A stretch of 60,183 bases of DNA from an uncultured Xylophilus sp. (GTDB lineage Bacteria > Pseudomonadota > Gammaproteobacteria > Burkholderiales > Burkholderiaceae_C). Position numbers and translations under genes: made by a program. Where the stretch lies: NCBI GenBank assembly GCA_913776965.1, contig CAJYQL010000031.1, forward strand, positions 1 to 60,183, given 5' to 3'. Under the pieces are notes generated by a model. The model was not told the DNA's origin, did not search any database, and saw nothing but the letters and a program-made list of their open reading frames with translations. Positions 16,631-25,383 of the stretch are shown in pieces (the first letter of the stretch is position 1; the number at the start of each line of letters is the position of its first letter).

Positions 16631-17806
16631 ATGGACTCCAGCCAAGACCGCCAACTCCCCGCCACCGCGCAGAAGCTCGACCAGGCGCGCAAGGATGGGC
16701 AGGCCCCCCGCTCCCGTGACCTCGCCCACCTGGCGGTCCTCGGCACCGGAGCGGCGTCTGTGCTACTGCTCACGCCCGTGGTCTTCGAGCGTTTCCAACT
16801 CGCCCTCCGCGACCAACTTGCGTTCAATGCCGCGACGCTCCAGAACCCGGCCGGCATGCTGGCGCGTATGCAGGAGGTGGCGACCCTCGGATTGCTGATC
16901 AGCTTGGCCTTCGCGGTGATCATCGGTGCCGCCAGCGTGGTGAGCGCCGTTGGCTCCGGCGGCTGGATCACCAGCCTGAAGCCGATCACCCCGGACCTGA
17001 GCCGGCTCAATCCGCTGTCGGGCCTGGGCAACCTATTCAGCAAGCAGCAGGCGGTCAACATCGCCAAGATGTCGTTCCTGACGGCGATCCTGGGATTTAC
17101 CGGCTATGTCTACCTGCGCGACAGCGTGCAAAAGGTGTCCTCGCTGGTCATGCAGCCGTCCTCGATGGCGCTGCGCGACATGGGCGACTGGCTGGTGGGC
17201 GGCGTCAGCATGCTGCTGCTGGTGGTGTTCATCGCCGCGGTGATCGACGTGCCGCTGCAGGCCTTCTTCCACCGCTCGCGCCTCAAGATGAGCCACGAGG
17301 AAGTCAAGCAGGAACACAAGAACGCCGAAGGCAACCCCCACATCAAGAGCAAGATCCGCCAGCGCCAGCGGGAGATGTCGCAGCGCAAGAGCATCGCCAA
17401 CGTGCCCAAGGCGGACTTCGTGCTGATGAACCCGACCCACTTCGCGGTGGCGTTGCGCTACGACGAGGCGACGATGGATGCGCCGCAGGTCGTGTCCAAG
17501 GGCGCCGACCTGCTGGCGATGAAGATCCGCGACATCGCCCGCGAGCACGACGTGCCGGTGGTGCAGTCGCCGATGCTGGCGCGGGCGCTCTACGCGCATG
17601 CCGAGCTGGACCAGGCGATCCCGTCCACCCTGTTCACCGCGGTGGCCCAGGTGCTGGCCTACGTCTACCGCCTCAAGGCCGCCCTGCGTGGTGAAGGTCG
17701 CATGCCCGATGCGGTGCCCGAACCCTTCGTGCCGCCCGAGCTCGATCCCCACCATCCCGCCGCCGCTGCTGCAGCTGCGGCTGCCCGGTCCGGAGACACC
17801 GCATGA
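16631..17806 (+). CDS. flhB: Flagellar export apparatus protein FlhB
   Basis: 391 residues. It is the substrate-specificity switch of the flagellar type III export gate. Four hydrophobic segments fill the first 215 or so residues. The cytoplasmic domain has the autocleavage site N267-P-T-H270 (MNPTHFAVAL), intact. The C-terminal tail is Pro/Ala-rich. ATG 16631 starts the usual DRQLPATAQKLDQARKDGQ segment; the upstream in-frame extension crosses the terminator region and is unlikely. It overlaps flhA by 4 bases. Confidence 0.96.
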   Translation: MDSSQDRQLPATAQKLDQARKDGQAPRSRDLAHLAVLGTGAASVLLLTPVVFERFQLALRDQLAFNAATLQNPAGMLARMQEVATLGLLISLAFAVIIGAASVVSAVGSGGWITSLKPITPDLSRLNPLSGLGNLFSKQQAVNIAKMSFLTAILGFTGYVYLRDSVQKVSSLVMQPSSMALRDMGDWLVGGVSMLLLVVFIAAVIDVPLQAFFHRSRLKMSHEEVKQEHKNAEGNPHIKSKIRQRQREMSQRKSIANVPKADFVLMNPTHFAVALRYDEATMDAPQVVSKGADLLAMKIRDIAREHDVPVVQSPMLARALYAHAELDQAIPSTLFTAVAQVLAYVYRLKAALRGEGRMPDAVPEPFVPPELDPHHPAAAAAAAAARSGDTA

Positions 17807-19884
17807 ACACCCAGGTCGTCCGCGCCCGCGCCTGGATGGGCCGCAACGCCGCCTCCCTGCAGGGGCTCGCGGTGCCGCTCTTCGTGGTGATGATCCTCGC
17901 CATGATGGTCCTGCCGATGCCGGCATGGCTGCTGGACGTGTTCTTCACCCTGAACATCGCGATCGCGCTGATGGTGATGATGGTGGCGGCCTACATGGTG
18001 CGGCCGCTCGACTTCGCCGCCTTCCCGGCGGTGCTGCTGTTCACGACCCTGATGCGGCTGTCGCTCAACGTGGCGTCCACCCGCGTGGTGCTGCTGGAAG
18101 GGCACACCGGCGCAGGCGCAGCGGGCGCGGTGATCGAAGCCTTCGGTCATTTCCTGATCGGCGGCAACTTCGCGGTCGGCCTGATCGTGTTCGCGATCCT
18201 GGTGGTGATCAACTTCGTGGTGGTGACCAAAGGATCGGAGCGGATCGCCGAGGTGTCGGCCCGCTTCAGCCTGGATGCGATGCCCGGCAAACAGATGGCG
18301 GTGGATGCCGACCTGAACGCCGGCGTGATCGACGAAAAGGAAGCCCGCAAACGCCGCCTGGAGATCGGGGAGGAAGCGAACTTCTTCGGCTCGATGGACG
18401 GCGCCTCGAAGTTCGTGCGCGGCGACGCGATGGCCGGCATCCTGATCCTGCTGATCAACATCGTCGGCGGCTTCGCCATCGGCGTGCTGCAGCACGGCCT
18501 GTCGGCCGGCAAGGCGGCCGACACCTACATCCTGCTGGCGGTCGGCGATGCGCTGGTGGCGCAGATCCCCGGCCTCCTGATCTCGGTGGCCGCCGCCATG
18601 GTGATCTCCCGCGTCGGCAAGGAAAGCGACGTGGGCGGCCAGATCGTCGACCAGCTGTTCATGTCGCCCCGCGTGATCGGCATCGCCGCGCTGATCCTGG
18701 TGCTGGTCGGCCTCATCCCCGGCATGCCGCACCTGGTGTTCCTGGGCATCGGCGGCGTACTCGGCTACCTCGCCTGGACCCTGGCCAAACGGCCGCCGCC
18801 GGCCGATCTGCAGGCCGAGGCGCCCCCGGCCCCGTCCGACGGCGAGGCGAGCTGGGACGACCTGCAGCCGGTCGACCTGCTCGGACTGGAACTGGGCTAC
18901 CGGCTGATCACGCTGGTCGACAAGAACCGCCAGGGCGATCTGCTGAACCGGATCAAGGGCGTGCGCCGCAAGTTCGCCCAGGAAGTCGGCTTCCTGCCGC
19001 CGGCCGTCCACGTGCGCGACAACCTCGAACTCAAGCCGAGCGGCTACCGGATCACGCTGCGCGGCGTCATGGTGGGCGAGGGCGAAGCCTTCCCCGGCAT
19101 GTTCCTCGCGATCAACCCGGGCGGCATCTCGACGCCCCTCATCGGCACCCCCACCACCGACCCGGCCTTCGGTCTGCCGGCCCACTGGATCGACGAACGG
19201 CAGAAGGAAGCGGCGCAAATGGCCGGTTTTACCGTCGTTGATTCCGAAACCGTGATGGCCACGCATCTCTCACACTTGATGCAGGTGCAGGCAGCCCGTC
19301 TGCTCAGCCGTACCGAGACCCAGCAACTCGTCGAACACGTCGCGAAGCTGGCCCCGAAACTGATCGAGGAAGTGGTTCCGAAAATGGTGTCGATCGCCGT
19401 GTTCCAGAAGGTTCTCCAGCTGCTGCTGGACGAGTCGGTGCACATCCGCGACATCCGCACCATCGTCGAAACCCTGGCGGAACACGCCGGCGCGACGCAG
19501 GACCCGGCCGAACTGGCCCGCCGCGTGCGCGTCGCGCTGTCGCCGGCCATCGTCCAGCAGATCTATGGGCCCACCCGCGAACTCAGCGTGATCGCGATCG
19601 AGCCCGGCCTGGAGCGGCTGCTGGTGCAGGCGCTGGGCAATCCCAACGGCCCTGCACTGGACCCGGGCGTAGCCGACATCCTGACCCGCACCGCGGCCGA
19701 GGTCGCGATGAAGCAGGAAGAAATGGGCCTGCCCGCCTGCCTGCTGGTCCCCGACCAGATCCGTACCTCCATCGCCCGCCTGGTGCGCCGTGTGGCGCCC
19801 CGCCTGCAGGTCCTCGCGCACAGCGAGATCCCTGAAACCCATTCCATCCGCATCGGCCCGATCCTCCGAGGTGCCTCCGCATGA
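17803..19884 (+). CDS. flhA: Flagellar export apparatus protein FlhA
   Basis: 693 residues, full length for the family. About eight membrane helices occupy the first 330 residues, with the conserved RPLDFAAFPAVLL and LMRLSLNVASTR segments and the FHIPEP-family cytoplasmic loop (VDADLNAGVIDEKEARKR). The C-terminal domain binds chaperone-substrate complexes. FlhA converts proton flow into export. It overlaps flhB at the start and flhF at the end (ATGA both times). Confidence 0.97.
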   Translation: MNTQVVRARAWMGRNAASLQGLAVPLFVVMILAMMVLPMPAWLLDVFFTLNIAIALMVMMVAAYMVRPLDFAAFPAVLLFTTLMRLSLNVASTRVVLLEGHTGAGAAGAVIEAFGHFLIGGNFAVGLIVFAILVVINFVVVTKGSERIAEVSARFSLDAMPGKQMAVDADLNAGVIDEKEARKRRLEIGEEANFFGSMDGASKFVRGDAMAGILILLINIVGGFAIGVLQHGLSAGKAADTYILLAVGDALVAQIPGLLISVAAAMVISRVGKESDVGGQIVDQLFMSPRVIGIAALILVLVGLIPGMPHLVFLGIGGVLGYLAWTLAKRPPPADLQAEAPPAPSDGEASWDDLQPVDLLGLELGYRLITLVDKNRQGDLLNRIKGVRRKFAQEVGFLPPAVHVRDNLELKPSGYRITLRGVMVGEGEAFPGMFLAINPGGISTPLIGTPTTDPAFGLPAHWIDERQKEAAQMAGFTVVDSETVMATHLSHLMQVQAARLLSRTETQQLVEHVAKLAPKLIEEVVPKMVSIAVFQKVLQLLLDESVHIRDIRTIVETLAEHAGATQDPAELARRVRVALSPAIVQQIYGPTRELSVIAIEPGLERLLVQALGNPNGPALDPGVADILTRTAAEVAMKQEEMGLPACLLVPDQIRTSIARLVRRVAPRLQVLAHSEIPETHSIRIGPILRGASA

Positions 19885-21446
19885 ACATCCAACGCTTCCA
19901 CGCCGCCACCTCGCGCGAGGCCCTCGCCAAGGCCCGCGCCGCATTCGGCGAAGGCACGCTGATCCTGTCGAACCGCCCGACCGCCAATGGCGTCGAGGTG
20001 GTGGCGACCGCGGAGGACTCGCTGTCCAGCCTGGAACAGGGTGGCGGACTGGCGCCGGCGCTGGCTCCGGCCGCGCCGTCGGCGCTGCAGGCCCGCGCCG
20101 CCGCCCAAATGGACCGTCCCCTGCTCGGCGGCGCCCGCACACCGGCCGCACGGCCGTCGACGGCCCGTACGCCGGCCGCAGCGCCCCGCAATCCGGTGCA
20201 GGAAGACACCGAGCAGCTCGCGATGAGCACCCTCTCTTTCCAGGACTACGTGCGCGAACGCATGCTGCGCCGCCGCCACGAAGCGCTCAACGGCCAGGCC
20301 GAAGGTCTGCATGCCGACGAGGCCCTGGCCGACCCCCAGCCGGTCCGTGCCCCGGCGCCCGCACCGGCGCCGCTGTTCGCCACTGCACCGGTAGTGGAGA
20401 CGCCGCGCCGCGCCGAGGCCCCGGCACCGCGCCGCGCAGAGCCCGCTCCGCAGCGCACCCGTGCGGCCGCCGCTGCACCGGCGCCCGCCGGCGCGCCGGC
20501 CAAGGGCATCGTCGACGAACTCCAGTCGATGAAGGAACTGATCGAGGAGCGCTTCAACACGCTCGCCTGGCTGGGCCAAGCCCGGCAGGACCCGATCCAG
20601 TCGAATCTGATGCTCAAGCTGATCCGCGCCGGCTATTCGCCCGCGCTGGCCCGGGCGATCCTGGAGCGCCTGCCGCAGGACACCGGCGCCGCCGAAGCGG
20701 TGCGCTGGCTGATGGACGTGCTGGAGCGCAACCTGCGCACCGCCGACGATGCCCTGCCGCTGGCCGAGGAAGGCGGCATCTTCGCGCTCGTCGGCGCCAC
20801 CGGCGTCGGCAAGACCACCACCGCCGCCAAGCTGGCCGCCCAGTGCGCCCGGCTGCACGGCCCGGGCAGCGTCGGCCTGATCACGCTCGACACCTACCGG
20901 ATCGCGGCCCACGAGCAGCTGCGCACCTACGGCCGCATGCTCGGCGTGGTGGCGCACCTGGCGCACGACCGCGCCGCGCTGCAGGACCTGCTCGGCCTGC
21001 TCGCTGGCAAGAAGATGGTGCTGATCGACACCACCGGCGTCGCACCGCGCGATCCGCGCAAGCGCGACATGCTCGACGTGCTCGACCTGCCGGGCGTGCA
21101 GCGCCTGATGGTCCTGAATGCCGGCGGCCATGGCGACATGCTCGACGACGTCGTGGCGTCCTTCAAGACCAGCGGCGCCCAGCAGGCGATCCTGTCGAAG
21201 GTGGACGAGGCCGTGAAGCTGGGCCCCGCCCTCGACGCCCTGATCCGCCACCAGCTGGTGCTGCGCGGTGTGACCAACGGCCAGCGCGTACCGGAGGACT
21301 GGGAAGAGGCCGACGCCGGCCAGCTGGTCCGTGCGTCGATGCGTTCGCCTGCCAAGTCGGCCTTCGACCCGAAGGTCGGCGACCTGAACTTCTTCTTCTC
21401 GCCGGGTACCGGCGAGAACCGGACGCGGAGCCTGCTCGATGCTTGA
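19881..21446 (+). CDS. flhF: Flagellar SRP-type GTPase FlhF
   Basis: 521 residues. The C-terminal NG domain has G1 GATGVGKTT (305-313), DTYRIAAHEQLRTYG, G3 IDTTG and a G4-like SKVDE. It sets the place of flagellar assembly, usually the pole, through GTP-dependent dimers. The N-terminal B domain (NIQRFHAATSREALAKARA) is followed by a long Ala/Pro-rich linker, about 65-210. The gene overlaps flhA by 4 bases and the FlhG-like gene by 8. FlhF with a FlhG-like partner suggests polar or number-controlled flagella. Confidence 0.95.
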   Translation: MNIQRFHAATSREALAKARAAFGEGTLILSNRPTANGVEVVATAEDSLSSLEQGGGLAPALAPAAPSALQARAAAQMDRPLLGGARTPAARPSTARTPAAAPRNPVQEDTEQLAMSTLSFQDYVRERMLRRRHEALNGQAEGLHADEALADPQPVRAPAPAPAPLFATAPVVETPRRAEAPAPRRAEPAPQRTRAAAAAPAPAGAPAKGIVDELQSMKELIEERFNTLAWLGQARQDPIQSNLMLKLIRAGYSPALARAILERLPQDTGAAEAVRWLMDVLERNLRTADDALPLAEEGGIFALVGATGVGKTTTAAKLAAQCARLHGPGSVGLITLDTYRIAAHEQLRTYGRMLGVVAHLAHDRAALQDLLGLLAGKKMVLIDTTGVAPRDPRKRDMLDVLDLPGVQRLMVLNAGGHGDMLDDVVASFKTSGAQQAILSKVDEAVKLGPALDALIRHQLVLRGVTNGQRVPEDWEEADAGQLVRASMRSPAKSAFDPKVGDLNFFFSPGTGENRTRSLLDA

Positions 21447-22314
21447 TGCCGCCCTTGACCAGGGTGCCGGGCTGCGACTGCAGACGCCGCAGTCCACGCC
21501 GCGCATCGCCGGGCTGGTGGCCCAGGGCGATACCGATACCGAGCTGCCGCTGCTCTGGCAGCTCTGCGACGCCCTGCAGACGCTGGGTTATCAGGTCGCG
21601 GTGCTGGACGCCCACAGTGCCGAATCCGCCGATGCCCCGGGCCTGTGCGAGCTGCTCGAGGGCAGCCTGGGCATGGAGGATGGTGCGGCGCAGGCCGATG
21701 ACTGGACCGGCATGGCCGTTCTGCCCGCTGCGGCGGGCTTGGCCCGGCTGGTCGCTCCGCACGGCGGCGACCCGCTGCCGGCAGCCCCGGCACGGCTGGC
21801 GCGCGTCCTGCGGCCCTACGACATGGTGCTGCTCTACGCGGCCGCACCGCTGCTGGCCCGCTGGGCCCGGTACTGCGGCATGACCCCGGTGCTGGCGGCC
21901 GCGCCGCGGCAATCGGGCGTGCTGGCGGCCTACCAGTCCCTCAAGGCGCTGGTCGATGCGGGCGTGGTGCCCACCGTCGCCTCGGTCGTGACCCGGGCAG
22001 GTGTCGCCACCGCGGGCACCGCACAGGCTGCCCGCGAGAACCTGGCCCGCTGCGCCGACGCCTGGCTGGGCTGCCGGCTGGACGTGCTGCGGGTGCGCAC
22101 GTCGATCGACGGCGAACGCGCCTCGGGCGACGTGCAGCGGCTGGCCTTGCGGCTGATCGAAGGGGCGGCTACCCTGTCGCACGCGAACGCGTCGTCCTAC
22201 GGACAGCGGTCAGTGGCAACCCCGGCAGCCGACGAAGAAGCACTCCCAGCCGTCCTGCCGATCCGCCGCTCACCGCTCGCCCGCGCATTCGACCGTTCCG
22301 CCCGGAGCCACTGA
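21439..22314 (+). CDS. FlhG/FleN-like protein lacking the Walker A loop
   Basis: 291 residues at the place where flhG/fleN, the MinD-like ATPase controlling flagellar number, sits in polar flagellates, between flhF and fliA. The MinD-like pattern is visible: a first strand IAGLVAQ, VAVLDAH in place of the VLLLDAD switch, then DMVLLYAAAP and LAAAPRQSGVLAAYQSLKAL. However, the deviant Walker A sequence (KGGxGKT) is replaced by GDTDTELPLLW, so ATP binding of the usual kind is not expected. It is best read as a diverged, possibly non-catalytic FlhG homologue. It overlaps flhF by 8 bases and fliA by one. Confidence 0.7.
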   Translation: MLDAALDQGAGLRLQTPQSTPRIAGLVAQGDTDTELPLLWQLCDALQTLGYQVAVLDAHSAESADAPGLCELLEGSLGMEDGAAQADDWTGMAVLPAAAGLARLVAPHGGDPLPAAPARLARVLRPYDMVLLYAAAPLLARWARYCGMTPVLAAAPRQSGVLAAYQSLKALVDAGVVPTVASVVTRAGVATAGTAQAARENLARCADAWLGCRLDVLRVRTSIDGERASGDVQRLALRLIEGAATLSHANASSYGQRSVATPAADEEALPAVLPIRRSPLARAFDRSARSH

Positions 22315-23027
22315 TGTACACCGCCAAAGGCCATCTCGATCGCGACGCGATGCTCCGCCAGTACGTGCCGCTGGTGCGTCGGCTGGCGCACCACATGATC
22401 GCCAAGCTGCCGCCGAACGTGGAGGTGGACGACCTGATCCAGGTCGGCATGATGGGCCTGGCCGAAGCGCTGTCGCGCTTCCAGGCCAGCCAGGGCGTGC
22501 AGTTCGAAACCTTCGCGACCCAGCGCATCCGCGGCGCGATGATCGACGAGCTGCGCGAAGGCGACTGGATGAGCCGCGGCTCCCGCAAAAGCCAGAAGGA
22601 CATCGAGCATGCGGTGCGCAGGCTGGAGCAGGTGCTCGGACGCAGCCCGCTGGAATCGGAGATCGCTGCCGAGCTGGGCATGCCGCTCGACGACTACCAG
22701 AGCCTGCTCGCCAAGGTGCGGGGCACCCAGCTGGTCTACCTGGAAGACATGGCGGCCGGCCAGGAGGACGACAGCTTCCTCGACCGCCACGTGGGCGACG
22801 GCGATGCCGACCCGATGCAGCAGCTGCGCGACCAGCGGCTGCGCCAGTCGCTGGTGGAAGCGATCAAGGGCCTGCCCGAGCGGGAGCAGTACATCATGAG
22901 CATGTACTACGAGAACGACATGAACCTGAAGGAGATCGCCGCGGTGCTCGGCATCACCGAATCGCGGGTCTGCCAGCTGCACAGCCAGTCAATCGCCCGC
23001 CTTCGCGCCAAGATGCGCCACCACTGA
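22314..23027 (+). CDS. fliA: RNA polymerase sigma-28 factor for flagellar genes
   Basis: 237 residues. Region 2 (YVPLVRRLAHHMIAKL, VEVDDLIQVGMMGLAEAL, FETFATQRIRGAMIDELR), region 3 and region 4 (LPEREQYIMSMYYENDMNLKEIA, then ITESRVCQLHSQSI) are all complete. FliA transcribes late flagellar and chemotaxis genes and is held by FlgM, whose gene lies convergently 480 bases away. Its start overlaps the preceding stop (TGATG). It is followed by a long perfect palindrome. Confidence 0.97.
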   Translation: MYTAKGHLDRDAMLRQYVPLVRRLAHHMIAKLPPNVEVDDLIQVGMMGLAEALSRFQASQGVQFETFATQRIRGAMIDELREGDWMSRGSRKSQKDIEHAVRRLEQVLGRSPLESEIAAELGMPLDDYQSLLAKVRGTQLVYLEDMAAGQEDDSFLDRHVGDGDADPMQQLRDQRLRQSLVEAIKGLPEREQYIMSMYYENDMNLKEIAAVLGITESRVCQLHSQSIARLRAKMRHH

Positions 23028-23033
23028 TCGGCT

Positions 23034-23093
23034 TTGGGCCTTTCCCATGCAAAACGGCTGCCGCGGCAGCCGTTTTGCATGGGAAAGGCCCAA
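23034..23093. terminator. 60-bp perfect palindrome between convergent fliA and flgN
   Basis: The left 30 bases, starting TTGGGCCTTTCCCATGC, are exactly mirrored in the right 30, ending GCATGGGAAAGGCCCAA. The centre is CGGCTGCCG/CGGCAGCCG flanked by AAAA and TTTT. The AAAA-stem-TTTT core is a classic bidirectional terminator for fliA and flgN. The perfect extension by a further 17 bases on each side is unusual. Confidence 0.85.
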
Positions 23094-23116
23094 CAGACAG
23101 GGCGCCGGCGTCACCG

Positions 23117-23494
23117 TCAGGAAAAGCGCGAACCGAACCGGCCGGCACCGTAGCCGCCCATGCCCGGGGCGCGGACGTAGGTCGCGACGTCGTCCGACGG
23201 CAACAGCGAGGCCAGGGTACGGTCCACCGCAGCGGACCGTCGGGCCAGGTTATCGCGGTAGGTCGCCAGCCGCTGGCCGATCCGGCCGATCCGCGCCTGC
23301 AGTTCCGGCTGGCGGGCGAAGGCATCCTGGGGAAGGGACGACAGCACGAAGGACACCTCGGCCGCCGCGTCCCGCAAGGCGGTGGTGTCCATCTTCAGAC
23401 GCGCGCTGTCGCCTGCCAACAGGGCGGTGGCGACGGCGTCCAGCTGCGCCTCGACGGCCGTCAGACGATCGTGCAACACCTCGGCCGGCTTCAT
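23117..23494 (-). CDS. flgN: FlgN-type export chaperone (flagellar synthesis protein)
   Basis: 125 residues, predicted mostly helical, with little sequence signature. It is assigned by position directly after flgM and by its pattern: DRLTAVEAQLDAVATALL, a central ARIGRIGQRLATYRDNLARR helix and a glycine-rich end. FlgN escorts the hook-filament junction proteins FlgK and FlgL, both encoded in this window, to the export gate. ATG 23494 is chosen over an upstream alternative that would overlap flgM. The gap to flgM is 16 bases. Confidence 0.75.
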   Translation of the reverse strand: MKPAEVLHDRLTAVEAQLDAVATALLAGDSARLKMDTTALRDAAAEVSFVLSSLPQDAFARQPELQARIGRIGQRLATYRDNLARRSAAVDRTLASLLPSDDVATYVRAPGMGGYGAGRFGSRFS

Positions 23495-23510
23495 GCTTCG
23501 ATCGCGCCTC

Positions 23511-23837
23511 TCAGCCTTGCGCCTTGCGCAGAACCTGCTGCGCATTCGATAGCAGCCGGTCGGCGATGGCTTCGGCGTCGACCTTGTACGTTCCGTTCTC
23601 GATGGCGGTGCGGACCGCCGCCACCTTGGCGGTATCGAAGCTGGCGCTGCTGTTGCCCAGTGCCGCCTGGCCCAGCGTACGGGCGAGGTTCGACACGGTG
23701 ACCGGCGTACCCTGGGTCGCGGCCGGCGCGGCGGCCGCAGGTGGGGGAGCCGACGAAGATGCTGCGGCCGTACCGGTGCGCGGTGCTGCCGGGGTGGGCA
23801 CCTTCAGGGGCAATTCGGGGTTTTGGCCAATCTTCAT
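23511..23837 (-). CDS. flgM: Anti-sigma-28 factor FlgM
   Basis: 108 residues. FlgM binds FliA and is exported through the finished hook, so late genes turn on only then. The N-terminal half is Pro/Ala-rich and disordered. The C-terminal half (DTAKVAAVRTAIENGTYKVDAEAIADRLL) is the conserved FliA-binding region. ATG 23837 has GGAG about 6 bases upstream; a GTG at 23849 is an alternative. A sigma-28-type promoter upstream implies feedback from FliA. Confidence 0.92.
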   Translation of the reverse strand: MKIGQNPELPLKVPTPAAPRTGTAAASSSAPPPAAAAPAATQGTPVTVSNLARTLGQAALGNSSASFDTAKVAAVRTAIENGTYKVDAEAIADRLLSNAQQVLRKAQG

Positions 23838-23876
23838 CGCACGCTCCACGACCCTCCGCAGGGTCTCGTAGGTAAG

Positions 23877-23903
23877 TCTTCGGCGGTTCTGCGCGGGACT
23901 TTA
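23877..23903 (-). promoter_or_regulatory. Sigma-28 (FliA) promoter of flgM-flgN
   Basis: On the minus strand TAAA (23903-23900) is followed after exactly 15 bases by GCCGAAGA (23884-23877); the FliA consensus is TAAA-N15-GCCGATAA. It lies about 40 bases before the flgM start, the expected place for class III expression of flgMN. Confidence 0.7.
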
Positions 23904-23924
23904 GTGCAATTTTTTGGCGGGCCG

Positions 23925-24692
23925 TCAGATGTCGAGCCGCACTGTACGGGCATCCAGCACAGTGCCGGTCATCATCCGCCCGCCCTCCATGCGGACCCGC
24001 ACCGGCTGCCCCACCACGCCAGCAGACACGGCCTGACCGTCGGAGGTGACGGCAAAACCCGTGCCCTGCGCCACGATCCGCACCTGAGCGCCCGCCTGGA
24101 AGGCGGTGGCCGCACGGACGGCCGACTGACGCAGCGCCTGACCGGCATTGAGCGACCGGGTCAGCACGGCACCGACCCACTGCGACGCATCGGCCAGCAC
24201 GGGGGACGCCTCGTCGGCCCAGTCGACCTCGGCCTGCATCGCATCGTTGGCCGACAGCGTCGCGCCGGCCACCACCGGTCCGCGCACCACCCAGGCCGGG
24301 CCGAACGCCTTGACCTGGATCGGCAGGAACACGTTCCAGCGGGTCTGGCCCTCGACGCAGCGCAGGCCCAGCCGGGTCTTGCCCCAGAGCCGCATGCCGA
24401 CCGGGATGTACGGCTCCACCTTGGTGCACGGTGCGAGCCGTAGCCGGCTGTCGAGGCTGCCGACCGTCACCTCCATCCGCAGGGGCATCTGCCCGCCCGC
24501 GGTCGCCTGGGCCTTGTACACCTCTTCATCGACCCAGCGCCGGCTGCTTTCCAGCACGTCGGCGCCGACCTCCAGAGCGACGGCCTGCGCTGATGCCGGG
24601 CCGGCTGCGGCGAGCAGGCCGGCCGCGGTCCACACGCCCAGCCAAGAACGGGAGCGCGACAGGAAGGAAGGACGATGGAAGCGCAGCAGCAT
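23925..24692 (-). CDS. flgA: Flagellar P-ring assembly chaperone FlgA
   Basis: 255 residues with a Sec signal peptide (after the Arg-rich start, GVWTAAGLLAAAGPASAQA). The mature part has the SAF-like domain of FlgA, with GPVVAGATLSANDAM and a C-terminal VRVRMEGGRMMTGTVLDARTVRL. It works in the periplasm to help FlgI form the P-ring. ATG 24692 has GGAG 7 bases upstream. The gene is divergent from flgB, the usual arrangement. Confidence 0.93.
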   Translation of the reverse strand: MLLRFHRPSFLSRSRSWLGVWTAAGLLAAAGPASAQAVALEVGADVLESSRRWVDEEVYKAQATAGGQMPLRMEVTVGSLDSRLRLAPCTKVEPYIPVGMRLWGKTRLGLRCVEGQTRWNVFLPIQVKAFGPAWVVRGPVVAGATLSANDAMQAEVDWADEASPVLADASQWVGAVLTRSLNAGQALRQSAVRAATAFQAGAQVRIVAQGTGFAVTSDGQAVSAGVVGQPVRVRMEGGRMMTGTVLDARTVRLDI

Positions 24693-24763
24693 GGTGTTCT
24701 CCGCAAACAGGTGCTTCGCCGCGACGCGCGGCATGCCGGGACGCGGCACGGCCCCGACCGAAA

Positions 24764-24855
24764 ACTATAGGCACCGGCCGGCCGCGCCAATGCGCGAACT
24801 GAGGGCGTTTTGGCCGCTTCATCCCGGCTTACCGGCAGGAGGCGATTTCCATAAT
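24764..24855. promoter_or_regulatory. Candidate divergent flgA/flgB promoter elements
   Basis: In the 208-base gap between flgA and flgB, TATAGT on the minus strand (24769-24764) and CATAAT on the plus strand (24850-24855) are good -10 hexamers. Neither has a convincing -35, as expected if an activator such as FlhDC is needed. No clear activator box was identified. Confidence 0.35.
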
Positions 24856-24900
24856 CGCTCCACGTCCCGACTCCACCGCCACTGCTGCGCCCGACCTGCC

Positions 24901-25350
24901 ATGCTCGACAAACTGACGAACCAGCTGGACTTCCATGCGAAGGGCCTGCTGCTGCGCTCGGAGCGGCAGCGCGTCATCGCGAGCAACATCGCCAACGCGG
25001 ACACGCCGGGCTACGCCGCCCGCGACTTCAATTTTTCCGACGCCATGGAAGCCGTGAACGCCGGCAGTGGCGGCAGCACCGCGACCGGCAGCCTGCGGCT
25101 GGCGGCGCCCGGTGCCGCGGCCCCGGGCGGCGGCAACAGGGGCTTCATTCCTCTGGGCGGAAGCGGCTCGACGATGGGCAACTTCGCGATGGGTTACGTG
25201 ACGCAGACCCAGACCGCCATGGACGGCAACAGCGTGGACCTGGACCGCGAACGCGCCGCCTTCGCGGACAACGCGGTGCGCTACGAAGCCACGCTGCGCT
25301 TCATCAACGGCTCGGCCAAGACCATGCTGACCGCCATCCAGGGCCAGTGA
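24901..25350 (+). CDS. flgB: Flagellar proximal rod protein FlgB
   Basis: 149 residues. It opens MLDKLTNQLDFHAKGLLLRS and has the rod-protein N-terminal signature ASNIANADTPGYAARDF. It ends with a helical VRYEATLRFINGSAKTMLTAI. FlgB forms the most basal part of the rod. ATG 24901 is chosen from the family N-terminus; the longer open frame runs through the promoter region. A Gly/Ala-rich stretch at about 55-85 is a little longer than in E. coli. It is the first gene of the flgB-flgL row. Confidence 0.95.
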   Translation: MLDKLTNQLDFHAKGLLLRSERQRVIASNIANADTPGYAARDFNFSDAMEAVNAGSGGSTATGSLRLAAPGAAAPGGGNRGFIPLGGSGSTMGNFAMGYVTQTQTAMDGNSVDLDRERAAFADNAVRYEATLRFINGSAKTMLTAIQGQ

Positions 25351-25383
25351 CGGCGCCCCTCCCGCACGTACCGGAAGTCCACC

